36,083 nucleotides of DNA, from the NCBI GenBank assembly GCA_043820045.1, contig JBDREF010000126.1, positions 1 through 36,083 of the forward strand, given 5' to 3'. Positions 1 to 7,093 of this stretch are shown one piece after another (position 1 is the first letter of the stretch; every line of letters starts with the position of its first letter). The notes beneath the pieces were generated by a model, which was not told the origin of the DNA, made no database searches, and saw nothing but the letters and a program-made list of their open reading frames with translations. The DNA comes from JBDREF01 sp043820045 (GTDB taxonomy: Bacteria > Planctomycetota > Phycisphaerae > Sedimentisphaerales > Anaerobacaceae). Both the position numbers and the translations under genes were made by a program.

Positions 1-2
1 TC

Positions 3-137
3 AGTACCGGAAAGCTGGAAGTGATCAACAGTAAGATCGGAACCCTCCAACGCAACGCCTACGGCTATCGCGACGACGAATATCTCAAACTCAGAATCTT
101 CAATCTGCACAACTCAACCTACGCATTAACCGGATGA
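3..137 (+). pseudogene. C-terminal end of an ISL3-like transposase
   Basis: The reading frame open from the left edge encodes 44 residues ending in LTG and a TGA stop. It carries the ISL3-type C-terminal signature: GKLEVINSKIGTLQRNAYG, then YRDDEYLKLRIF. In that family a similar 'gxxExxNxKIKxxKRxAxGxR' segment follows the last catalytic residue. Only the tail is visible, so I cannot tell whether the element is intact outside the window or a remnant. A nearly identical 22-bp end (21 of 22 bases) recurs at 31299-31320 beside the integrases, which suggests related elements have been active on both sides of the cluster. Confidence 0.7.
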
Positions 138-149
138 ACCAAATTTACC

Positions 150-209
150 TTGCTTTTATTCTCAGAATAGAGAATTTCGTTGCTTTTATTCTCAAAATAG
201 AGAAAATTC
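150..209. repeat. Two tandem 30-bp repeats with an internal dyad
   Basis: Two consecutive 30-bp units start with TTGCTTTTATTCTC at 150 and 180. Each contains an imperfect inverted repeat; in the first, ATTCTC and GAGAAT flank six bases. They lie between the transposase stop and the point where homology to the other three upstream elements begins (about 210). They may be the terminal part of the insertion element or an operator-like site. No function can be assigned. Confidence 0.5.
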
Positions 210-520
210 CACACCTTTATCCAAGAAGACCAGGCACGAGTTATACTAGGTACTTTCAGTAAAAATAACACTTTACATCGTGTTATGCCTGCCAGGTATA
301 GAGTTCTTTCTTATGGTGGCATATCTTTTGCAATGCTGAGGTTCAAGTGTTTTATCGTCATTATAAATTCCGTTCAAGGCCAATGGCTCTGAATAATCAA
401 TGTTCTTTTGATAAAGGAGTCATTTGTGGCCAATCCAAGGAGCGTCTTATGCGGCTTTTGTTCTGCGGCCAACGCGCAGTCGTGAAATAGCGACTAATTA
501 CAGAAAGGCCAGAGGCAAGT
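208..520 (+). promoter_or_regulatory. Upstream element copy 1: activator dyad plus sigma-54 promoter for the kinase/regulator operon
   Basis: This is the first of four related elements. A perfect dyad ATAACAC-N8-GTGTTAT lies at 265-286. A sigma-54 -24/-12 promoter, TGGCATATCTTTTGCA, lies at 317-332, with GG and GC ten bases apart as required. The predicted transcript starts near 343, leaving a leader of about 240 nt before the kinase GTG at 582. The left part, holding the GCGG dyads of copies 2-4, is missing and replaced by the transposon end. The leader includes a segment (about 451-495) shared only with copy 3. It also includes a decayed copy of the start region of the membrane cytochrome gene (about 496-520). 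The kinase operon may thus be autoregulated. Confidence 0.8.
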
Positions 521-581
521 GAAACGGCGATGACTGTTAGGCTCTGTTTGAAACCAGTTCCAGATATGTGGAGGTGTTTCA

Positions 582-1913
582 GTGGACTTGGCGCTTTCCA
601 TTTTGTCGAACAGGGTACGTTGGCTTATTAACCTCAGGTGGATGTTCTGCTTTAGTGTTATAGGGGTCGTCTGGCTGTCATCTTCCGTACTTGAGGTTGT
701 TACACGTCCAGGGCCACTTTATGTCTTTGCCGGGATTATCTTGTTGTACAATACTCTTTTTGTACTTTACGAACGGTACAGAACGTGCGGCCGACTAAAT
801 CTGAATAAGCATATCGTGGTGCAGATGATCCTGGATCAGATCAGTCTGTCCCTGCTGTTGTATTTCTCGGGTGTGCCATACAATCCGTTTTTTTTCTATT
901 TTGTATTCCACATTGCCATTGCGGCGTTGCTCCTGATTGGATGGGCACCCTACATGCTGGCTTTGCTGGCCTCGTGTCTTGCAGGCGTGGTGATGATGCT
1001 GGGATATCTGGGGTGGGCGCCGATATCGGCTTTCAGTTTAGACCCTGGATCCTATCACGCTACTGTGCTCGGAAATGGACCTCATGGGGTCTATCTGGCA
1101 GGATTCTTCATTGCACTGACGACCACGCTGTGGATCACGGTCTATTTCACCTCCTCTGTGCACAATTATTTGTCTCGGGTCCAGGGGATTATCCGACAAA
1201 AGGAAAAAATGCTTGGCATCAGTCAGTTGGTAGCCGGTATTGCACATCAGATTTCCAATCCTCTCGATGGCATTGAAAACTGTCTGCAAACTATTGGTCG
1301 CAGTGTGAAGGATGATGCCCATCTGACTCAATATGTTCAACTCATGGCCGAGGCACTGGAGAGAATCGAACGAACCACCAAGAGTGTCCAGGCCTTTGCC
1401 GGGCCTCACGGGCTCACGCTGCAAGATACAGATGCAAATGAGGCCATTGAGGCCGTAGTTCAACTCCTGGACCAGAGTATTTCACAGAAAATACAGTTAG
1501 TCACCGAATTGGGCAAAGTGCCTCAGGTACGGGGAGACCTGCATATACTGCAGGAAGTCATATTCAATCTCTGTGCCAATGCCCTGGTGGCCATGCCGGA
1601 TGGTGGCAAGTTGTGTTTACGCAGCTTTGTACTGGAGGCGGACACGTTTAGCCAGTTCAAACGAGTGGCAATTGAAGTGGCTGATACCGGCTGTGGTATT
1701 CCGGAGAGTCACATGGACAAGATTTTTGAACCGTTTTTCACGACCAGAAAGGATGCCGGAGGGACTGGCCTGGGACTGGCTCTGTGTCGAATGTTAATCT
1801 CGGAGATGGATGGCCAAATTGAGGTCAGCAGCGTGCCGAAACAGGGAACCACATTTCGGCTCATTCTCAATGCCGCAAGGCATGATTTTCGTGATAAAGA
1901 GGAGCATAAATGA
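582..1913 (+). CDS. Membrane sensor histidine kinase
   Basis: A 443-residue sensor kinase starting with GTG, seven bases after a GGAGG ribosome site. Residues 15-195 hold about six hydrophobic segments and no obvious large periplasmic domain, so the signal is probably sensed in or near the membrane. The transmitter follows: H-box AHQISNPL with phospho-acceptor His222, N-box FNLCANAL (about 328-335), G1 DTGCGIP (368-374), F-box EPFFTTRK and G2 GGTGLGLAL (393-401). This is the HisKA/HATPase_c order seen in partners of NtrC-type regulators. The stop overlaps the start of the regulator gene by the four bases ATGA, implying translational coupling. It lies directly behind sigma-54 element copy 1. 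The stimulus is not evident; quinone or redox state is a guess from the neighbours. Confidence 0.93.
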   Translation: MDLALSILSNRVRWLINLRWMFCFSVIGVVWLSSSVLEVVTRPGPLYVFAGIILLYNTLFVLYERYRTCGRLNLNKHIVVQMILDQISLSLLLYFSGVPYNPFFFYFVFHIAIAALLLIGWAPYMLALLASCLAGVVMMLGYLGWAPISAFSLDPGSYHATVLGNGPHGVYLAGFFIALTTTLWITVYFTSSVHNYLSRVQGIIRQKEKMLGISQLVAGIAHQISNPLDGIENCLQTIGRSVKDDAHLTQYVQLMAEALERIERTTKSVQAFAGPHGLTLQDTDANEAIEAVVQLLDQSISQKIQLVTELGKVPQVRGDLHILQEVIFNLCANALVAMPDGGKLCLRSFVLEADTFSQFKRVAIEVADTGCGIPESHMDKIFEPFFTTRKDAGGTGLGLALCRMLISEMDGQIEVSSVPKQGTTFRLILNAARHDFRDKEEHK

Positions 1914-3238
1914 GAGTATTGGTTGTTGATGATGAGAAGATTAAACGCATTTCGCTTACTGATGATCTGGCGCATGCCGGTTTTGAAATGGCCTCTGCTT
2001 CACGTGGCCAAGAGGCGATTGACCTGTTGGCCAGAGGCTCGTTTGATGTGGTGGTCACAGATATTCGCATGTCCAACATCGATGGTATGGAACTCCTAAA
2101 ACACATCAAACGCGATAAAAGTGCTCAAACAGAAGTGATTATGATGACTGCCTATGGCAGCATCCCCCTGGCTGTTGAGGCCATGAAGCTTGGTGCGTAT
2201 AATTTCATTACCAAACCTTTTCGCAATGAAGAACTGATCCCACTGCTGGAGAGAATCAGAGAGAAAAAGCAGAGACCACCGGAAGTTGTAAAAAGGGAGG
2301 AAGCCAATGATCTGTCCAGGCTTGAACAGGCCATTATCGGTAATTCCCCTGCCATGTGCGAGGCCAGACGGCTGGTTCAGCTTTATGCGAGAAATGATGC
2401 CACCGTTCTTCTAACCGGCGAGACCGGTACTGGCAAGGATTTAGTGGCCAAGACTATTCATGATCTATCAGACAGACGGTCGGCAGCCTTTGTTAAAGTC
2501 AACTGCGCCACCTTTCCCGATCATCTCATGGAGAGCGCCCTGTTTGGTCACGCCAAAGGTTCCTTTACCGGGGCAGATCATCAAAAAGACGGTAAATTCG
2601 ATTTGGCAGAGGGCGGAACCATCTATCTGGACGATGTGGATGATATCCCTTTGGATCATCAGATTAAACTGTTGAGAGTCATTGAAGAAAAGGTCATTGA
2701 ACGGGTGGGTGCTGCTGTGCCGATCCATGTAAACGTCAGGATCATTGCCGCAACCAAGAAGAATCTCTTAGCCGAGATCCAAAAAGATTCCTTCCGAAGT
2801 GACCTGTATTATCGACTTAATGTCTTGCGAATCAGTCTTCCACCTCTTCATACTCACCTTGTTGATTTGCCCCTCATGGTGGATCATCTGTTGAAGCGCA
2901 TCGCACACGGTCAACCCTACAGCCTTCATAAAGAGGCTGTTCAATGCCTCCTGTGTCATGCATGGCCGGGGAATGTGCGTGAACTGGCACACACTCTTGA
3001 AAGGGCCTTTCTACTTGGAAATGGCCGTATTACACGTGATCTGCTGACGCCTGAGATGGAGGCGACTCATGAAGGTCTTGCAGCCAACGGTCGATTTAAC
3101 ATCGCAGTCAGTGAAACTGAACGAGAGCTTCTGCACCAGGCATTAAAGGAGGCCAACGGTAACAAAAGCGCTGCTGCCAGGGCCCTGGGCATGAGGCTAT
3201 CCACTTTCAGAGACAAGCTGAAAAAACACAGCCTTTAG
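1910..3238 (+). CDS. Sigma-54-dependent response regulator (NtrC family)
   Basis: A 442-residue enhancer-binding protein with three domains. The receiver (1-120) has acidic D7-D8, phospho-acceptor Asp51 and the conserved TKPF at 101-104. The AAA+ domain has Walker A GETGTGKD (170-177), the sigma-54 contact loop GSFTGA (217-222, the usual GAFTGA with Ala to Ser), and Walker B IYLDD (238-242). The usual second acidic residue Glu is Asp here. The Fis-type helix-turn-helix at the end contains NKSAAARALGM. It should contact sigma-54 RNA polymerase from upstream sites. Four near-consensus sigma-54 promoters with a shared upstream dyad lie within 7 kb, making this the obvious activator. Its start overlaps the kinase stop by 4 bp. 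Confidence 0.95.
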   Translation: MRVLVVDDEKIKRISLTDDLAHAGFEMASASRGQEAIDLLARGSFDVVVTDIRMSNIDGMELLKHIKRDKSAQTEVIMMTAYGSIPLAVEAMKLGAYNFITKPFRNEELIPLLERIREKKQRPPEVVKREEANDLSRLEQAIIGNSPAMCEARRLVQLYARNDATVLLTGETGTGKDLVAKTIHDLSDRRSAAFVKVNCATFPDHLMESALFGHAKGSFTGADHQKDGKFDLAEGGTIYLDDVDDIPLDHQIKLLRVIEEKVIERVGAAVPIHVNVRIIAATKKNLLAEIQKDSFRSDLYYRLNVLRISLPPLHTHLVDLPLMVDHLLKRIAHGQPYSLHKEAVQCLLCHAWPGNVRELAHTLERAFLLGNGRITRDLLTPEMEATHEGLAANGRFNIAVSETERELLHQALKEANGNKSAAARALGMRLSTFRDKLKKHSL

Positions 3239-3261
3239 GCTTAGAACCTCTATGTCATAGC

Positions 3262-3440
3262 AGCGGAATCCCGACACATTAGCGGATTCCCGCAAGTTTA
3301 TTCTACCCCTTTTGCAGGAAGACAGGGTGAGTGCCACGATGTACTTTCAGCAAGTACAACGCCTTACATCGTGTTATGCCTGCCCGGTATAAAGTTTTTT
3401 TATGGTGGCATATCGTTTGCAATACTTCCGTCAAGTGCTT
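3262..3440 (+). promoter_or_regulatory. Upstream element copy 2: GCGG dyads, activator dyad and sigma-54 promoter for the hexaheme cytochrome
   Basis: From left to right: two 19-bp tandem units beginning AGCGG at 3262-3296, the second containing the dyad GCGG-N4-CCGC; the arms CACGATGTA (3335-3343) and TACATCGTG (3365-3373), a perfect 9-bp inverted repeat 21 bases apart; a degenerate form of the ATAACAC-N8-GTGTTAT dyad (3356-3377); and the -24/-12 promoter TGGCATATCGTTTGCA at 3406-3421. The predicted start is near 3432, about 300 nt before the cytochrome ATG. The spacing from the dyad centre to -24 is about 40 bp, as in the other copies. Confidence 0.8.
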
Positions 3441-3484
3441 TATCGTCATAATAAATTCCGTTCAAGGCCATAGGCCCTGATAAT

Positions 3485-3600
3485 TACAGAAAGGTAAGGT
3501 ACATGGGAAACGGCGACGACTGCCAGTTTTTCCCGTTGAGCTTCTTCGCCGATTAGGCTTGTTTATAGCCTTATGTGCTGATCGTGGCATCCACATTGGA
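3485..3600 (+). pseudogene. Decayed copy of the 5' end of the membrane dodecaheme gene
   Basis: This stretch aligns with the ribosome site and first ~30 codons of the large gene at 7094, including ATTACAGAAAGG and GAAACGGCGACGA. The GTG start has become GGG, so initiation is lost. The frame still reads KRRRLPVFPVELLRRLGL, then shifts by one base near TTATGTGCTGAT, where the intact gene has TTTGTGCTGAT. It lies in the leader of the hexaheme cytochrome gene. It shows that the duplicated unit was promoter plus translation start, not just promoter. Confidence 0.65.
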
Positions 3601-3739
3601 TTGGAAGGAGGTGGTGCCCCCTGAGATAATGCTGACAAGTTTCGGCTTAGCATGTTGATAATTCTCATGTAACAGCCAACACACACTGAGATTTGTGCAC
3701 AAATCTGCAGAAAAGAAAAACAATTTAAAGGAGAATGCG

Positions 3740-4678
3740 ATGCAAACAAGAACAAGATTAGCTCTAATGTTCGCCCTTGTCGTCCTGTTGGTGGGCACTT
3801 CGAGTGTGTTCGCTCAAGTACAAATAACTGATTGTATGAGTTGCCACAATGACACAACAGTGATCACTGACAAGCAAACTGGCATGAGCGAGGCCGTACA
3901 TGGAACAGGTGAATCCTACGGGCGCGGAACAAGCGCCGGTTGTGCCGGTTGTCATTCCGGCGGCGCCTTTAGCAAGATGGTTGCTGCTGGGCTGACCCCC
4001 GACACAGTTGAGGCGGGAGATCCCAACCCGACCCGCCAGGACTGCCGCACTTGCCATCAGGTTCACACCAGCTACACCGTTGCGGACTGGGCTTTGGAGA
4101 CCACCGCTCCGGTGAAGCTCTACGCTTTCGAAGACAAAACCTATGACGGTGGTAAGGGTAACCTGTGCGCCAACTGCCATCAGCCGCGCCGCCTGATTGC
4201 TGCACCGGATGCTGATGGCAATATCAATGTCAGCAGCTCCCACTGGGGCCCCCACCACGGCCCGCAGAGCGCAATGCTGCTCGGTCAGGGCGGCGCCGGC
4301 GATGTCATAGGTAATCCCAGCGCGCACGCCATGTTGGTAAGGGACACTTGTGTTACCTGCCACATTGGCAAAGACAACAGCCACACTTTTGAGGCAGTTA
4401 TGTCGTCTTGCCTGGATTGCCACCAGGATGCCGAAGATTTCGACATCGACGGTGTTCAAACTGAGGTCGAAGCACTGATCGCCCAGGTTCGCGATCTGCT
4501 GGTAGCCAAGGGCTTACTCGATGAAGAGGGACATCCGATTGTCGGGATCTATCCCGCTGCGCAGGCTTCTGCACTCTGGAACTATATCTTCATCGTTATT
4601 GAGGATGGCAGCCTTGGCGTTCACAACCCCCTTTACACCAAGGCTTTGTTAGAAGCATCTATTGCGGCTCTGCAGTAA
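3740..4678 (+). CDS. Periplasmic hexaheme c-type cytochrome
   Basis: A 312-residue secreted cytochrome. I chose the ATG at 3740 because AAGGAG precedes it by a good distance and the protein then begins with a classic signal peptide (MQTRTRLALMFALVVLLVG, likely cleaved after SVFA). Six CXXCH heme sites follow: CMSCH, CAGCH, CRTCH, CANCH, CVTCH and CLDCH. Additional histidines (for example HWGPHHGP) could serve as distal ligands. The C-terminal helix ends in DGSLGVHNPLYTKALLEASI, a motif typical of cytochromes of the NrfA/c554/octaheme superfamily. No catalytic lysine heme site (CXXCK) is present, so electron transfer is likelier than nitrite reduction. It is the only intact gene behind sigma-54 element copy 2. 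Confidence 0.9.
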   Translation: MQTRTRLALMFALVVLLVGTSSVFAQVQITDCMSCHNDTTVITDKQTGMSEAVHGTGESYGRGTSAGCAGCHSGGAFSKMVAAGLTPDTVEAGDPNPTRQDCRTCHQVHTSYTVADWALETTAPVKLYAFEDKTYDGGKGNLCANCHQPRRLIAAPDADGNINVSSSHWGPHHGPQSAMLLGQGGAGDVIGNPSAHAMLVRDTCVTCHIGKDNSHTFEAVMSSCLDCHQDAEDFDIDGVQTEVEALIAQVRDLLVAKGLLDEEGHPIVGIYPAAQASALWNYIFIVIEDGSLGVHNPLYTKALLEASIAALQ

Positions 4679-4711
4679 GCGGCGCAGCATTGAAAACCAG
4701 ATAAGTAATGA

Positions 4712-4742
4712 AACTGGGACTGCCCCAAAGGCGGTCCCAGTT
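4712..4742 (+). terminator. Probable terminator hairpin after the hexaheme cytochrome
   Basis: AACTGGGAC and GTCCCAGTT form a perfect 9-bp stem, extended by GCC/GGC around a short CCAAA loop, 33 bases after the cytochrome stop. The T-run after it is weak (TTCTATTT), so it may act as a pause or mRNA 3'-end stabiliser rather than a strong intrinsic terminator. Confidence 0.6.
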
Positions 4743-4990
4743 CTATTTGGCCCCGGTTTAGGGCAGGCTGATACAGAAGCAGAGGCCTTTGTTTACCGGG
4801 ATGATGATGGCGAGATCTCCACTCGTTGTGCCACATGTCACAGTATGCTGGGTCATCTCGATTTCCTGGGTGTTGACGAAACTGATGCCAACGTAGTGGA
4901 TAATGCCGCCCCGCTCGCTCGGTACGACGGTTGAGCGTATTGCCTGCCATAATGACGCCAGTGCCGCAAAGGATCGTGTGGTCTTTCAAC
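4743..4990 (+). pseudogene. Fragment of a multiheme cytochrome, frameshifted
   Basis: One frame reads TEAEAFVYRDDDGEISTR and then the heme site CATCH, ending at a stop near 4934. In the next frame the sequence continues sensibly as RIACHNDASAAKDRVVFQH. The RIACH looks like a former CXXCH whose first Cys codon TGT became CGT. The 'CHNDASAAKDRVVF' pattern resembles the spacing of heme pairs in OmcA/MtrC-like decaheme cytochromes, but too little remains to assign the family. No start codon, ribosome site or signal peptide is visible. It ends where upstream element copy 3 begins, so it may have been cut by the duplication. Confidence 0.55.
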
Positions 4991-4995
4991 ATAGC

Positions 4996-5212
4996 AGCGG
5001 GTTCCCGACACGTTAACGGTTTTCCGCAAGTCAATTCTGTACTTTTTGCAGGAAGACAGGGTTTGAGTGACACGATGTACTTCTATTAAAAACAACACCT
5101 TACATCGTGTTATGCCTGCCAGGTATAGAGTTCTTTTTATGGTGGTATGTCTTTTGCAATGCTAATGGTCGTAGCGGCTGCGGTTTTTGTTCTGCGGCCA
5201 GCCCGCAGTTGT
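4996..5212 (+). promoter_or_regulatory. Upstream element copy 3: GCGG dyads, activator dyad and sigma-54 promoter
   Basis: The order is as in copy 2: tandem GCGG-type units at 4996-5030; the perfect inverted repeat CACGATGTA (5071-5079) / TACATCGTG (5101-5109), again 21 bases apart; the dyad at 5092-5113; and a -24/-12 promoter TGGTATGTCTTTTGCA at 5143-5158. The -24 box has T for C and may be weaker. Downstream (about 5174-5220) is a segment shared with copy 1 that can fold as CTGCGG/CCGCAG. The predicted start near 5169 leaves a leader of about 345 nt before the radical SAM gene at 5515. Confidence 0.75.
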
Positions 5213-5514
5213 GAAATAGCGACGGCGGACGTATTTTGCGAGCGTTATCGCCGGCGTCGTGGCATTGAAGGGACTCACAGCGGAATTAAACGTTGCACCG
5301 GCATGAGTTGCTTGCGAGTTCGTGGTTAAGCCTTGAGTCTTTCATGCTGTTTATTTGAAGAAAACCGGCCGGAATATTCTATGTGCCTTGGTCTGTGCTG
5401 AAGATCCGCGGCATTGTCTATCTAAGGGCTCGAGTGGCCGTTGAATGCAAGCAGGAACCCTGAGATTTAGAATTGACACAGAACTAACGCTACGAACCAC
5501 AGAAGTATACCAAA
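5213..5514 (+). other. Long leader with no recognised gene
   Basis: About 300 bases between upstream element copy 3 and the radical SAM start. A 61-codon open frame (5147-5329) crosses it, but its first codon lies inside the -12 region of the sigma-54 promoter and it has no ribosome site. I see no heme motif or conserved domain. The sequence does not align with the coding remnant present in copies 1 and 2. Confidence 0.5.
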
Positions 5515-6837
5515 ATGTTAATTGAACATTTACTGCGATACTGTGCAACACGGACAGCACAGCACTACTTGGCCTTTAAGCCGGGGCTATCGTGTGCGCC
5601 ACTGTTACCCGATAAATCAAAACAATACCTGCTTTACATTCACATTCCCTTTTGTGATCACCTCTGTCCGTATTGTTCTTTTGTACGCATAAAATTTGAG
5701 CCTGTGCTGGCGGCCCGGTATTTTGAGGTTTTGAAAAAGGAAATAAGAACCTACTTTTCGCTTGGGTATCAGTTTGACTCCATCTGCGTGGGCGGGGGCA
5801 CGCCCACTATATGGCCTGAAAAACTAGTGGAGATCCTATCACTGGCCAAATCACTTTGGCCGATTCGTCAGATTTCCACGGAAGCCAATCCCGACCATCT
5901 GGTTCCGGATATCCTGCAAAAACTTAAGGACGTTGGTGTCAATCGTCTTTCTGTGGGGGTTCAGTCGTTTAGCAATGATATTCTGACCAGTGTTCATCGA
6001 TCTGAACAATATGGCTCAAGTGAGGACATCAAGCAACGATTGGCCTCGATCAAGGGGATGTTTGATACGCTAAATGTCGATATGATCTTTAATTTCCCGA
6101 ACCAGACCCTGGAGATGTTAGCCGAGGAAATCAAGACACTCAAAGAGTTAGACGTTGACCAGGTTACCTATTATCCTCTGATGATCTCCAATTTTAAGCG
6201 GAAGGAGATCGAGGAAATGTGCGGGAAAGGGCATAATCTGAATGGGAGAAAGGCGTACGATTTCATCGTGGATCAACTGGCTGACCAGTACCGGTGTGAA
6301 TCGGTGTGGTGTTTCTCCAAGCAGGCGGAATTGATTGATGAATACATTGTGAGGCACGATGAGTACATTGGAGTGGGGCCTGGATCATGGGGTTATGTCA
6401 AGGGGGCCGTGTACCATAATACCTTTTCCGTTCAAGACTATATTCAGAGAGGTGAGTCAGGTCAATCCCCAATTACGGCATGTCGAGTTTTCTCTAAACG
6501 TGACCGCATGCGCTATATGTTCATGCTCGCTTTGATTGCCGGATCCATGAGTCTGTCTGACATAGAAAACAAGGTGGGTAATCATTTCCGGCTGTTTCTT
6601 GGCGGTGAGTTGCTGTTTCTGTTTTTGATGGGAGCACTTGTTGTACGCGACGGCAAACTTGTGTTAACACGCAAGGGGCGATATTATTGGGTGGTTCTAA
6701 TGGGAACTCTGTTTTCTGTGGTGGGCGATTATCGAAACATGTGTTCATCACCAGACGATTCTACCCTCGTGTTCCGGGATTTTGTTCCGTTGAGCAGACC
6801 CCGGCAAATCCGTAACATTAGAGTGTCTTCATCATAA
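5515..6837 (+). CDS. HemW/HemN-like radical SAM protein
   Basis: A 440-residue radical SAM enzyme of the coproporphyrinogen III oxidase-like group. The cluster motif CX3CX2C is C47-C51-C54 (FCDHLCPYCSF), followed by the glycine motif GGGTPTIWP and the STEANPD strand typical of HemN/HemW. Residues 330-410 match the position of the HemN C-terminal domain. The preceding 35 residues are not typical. Members act as heme chaperones (HemW), anaerobic coproporphyrinogen oxidases or heme-opening enzymes; sequence alone does not separate these. The HemN-specific N-terminal extension is absent, so HemW-like is more likely. It is the only gene behind sigma-54 element copy 3, hinting that heme handling is co-induced with cytochromes. 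The ribosome site before ATG is poor. Confidence 0.82.
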   Translation: MLIEHLLRYCATRTAQHYLAFKPGLSCAPLLPDKSKQYLLYIHIPFCDHLCPYCSFVRIKFEPVLAARYFEVLKKEIRTYFSLGYQFDSICVGGGTPTIWPEKLVEILSLAKSLWPIRQISTEANPDHLVPDILQKLKDVGVNRLSVGVQSFSNDILTSVHRSEQYGSSEDIKQRLASIKGMFDTLNVDMIFNFPNQTLEMLAEEIKTLKELDVDQVTYYPLMISNFKRKEIEEMCGKGHNLNGRKAYDFIVDQLADQYRCESVWCFSKQAELIDEYIVRHDEYIGVGPGSWGYVKGAVYHNTFSVQDYIQRGESGQSPITACRVFSKRDRMRYMFMLALIAGSMSLSDIENKVGNHFRLFLGGELLFLFLMGALVVRDGKLVLTRKGRYYWVVLMGTLFSVVGDYRNMCSSPDDSTLVFRDFVPLSRPRQIRNIRVSSS

Positions 6838-6838
6838 T

Positions 6839-7030
6839 AGCGGATTCCCGACAAATTAGCGGTTTTCCGCAAGCCAGCTCTGCACCTTTATCCAGGAAGA
6901 CCAGGCATGAGTGAGGGACACAGTAAGTATTTTTCAGTGAAAATAACACATGATATCGTGTTATGGCTGCCAGGCATGGATTTTTTTATGGTGGCATATC
7001 TTTTGCAATACGGAAGTTCAAGTACCTTAT
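6839..7030 (+). promoter_or_regulatory. Upstream element copy 4: GCGG dyads, activator dyad and sigma-54 promoter for the main operon
   Basis: It starts right after the radical SAM stop. Tandem GCGG units lie at 6839-6873, the second containing GCGG-TTTT-CCGC. A perfect dyad ATAACAC-N8-GTGTTAT lies at 6943-6964, and the promoter TGGCATATCTTTTGCA at 6992-7007, identical to copy 1. The outer CACGATGTA arm is degenerate here. Predicted transcription starts near 7018, only about 75 nt before the GTG at 7094. This is the sole strong promoter candidate for the 14-kb operon that follows. Confidence 0.82.
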
Positions 7031-7093
7031 CGTCACTATAAATGTGGTTCAAGGCCCAGGGCCCCAAGCTCATTACAGAAAGGCAAGGCGCGA

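Noticed and set aside
3740..4678. Nitrite reductase (NrfA) assignment for the hexaheme cytochrome
   Set aside because: The C-terminal helix is NrfA-like, but there is no CXXCK catalytic heme site and the length and heme count do not match.
5147..5329. A 61-codon reading frame in the leader of the radical SAM gene
   Set aside because: Its start lies within the -12 region of the promoter, it has no ribosome site and no recognisable domain.
6950..7093. A longer start for the membrane cytochrome at 6950
   Set aside because: The extra 48 codons contain the sigma-54 promoter and dyad, lack a ribosome site, and would not be in the transcript.
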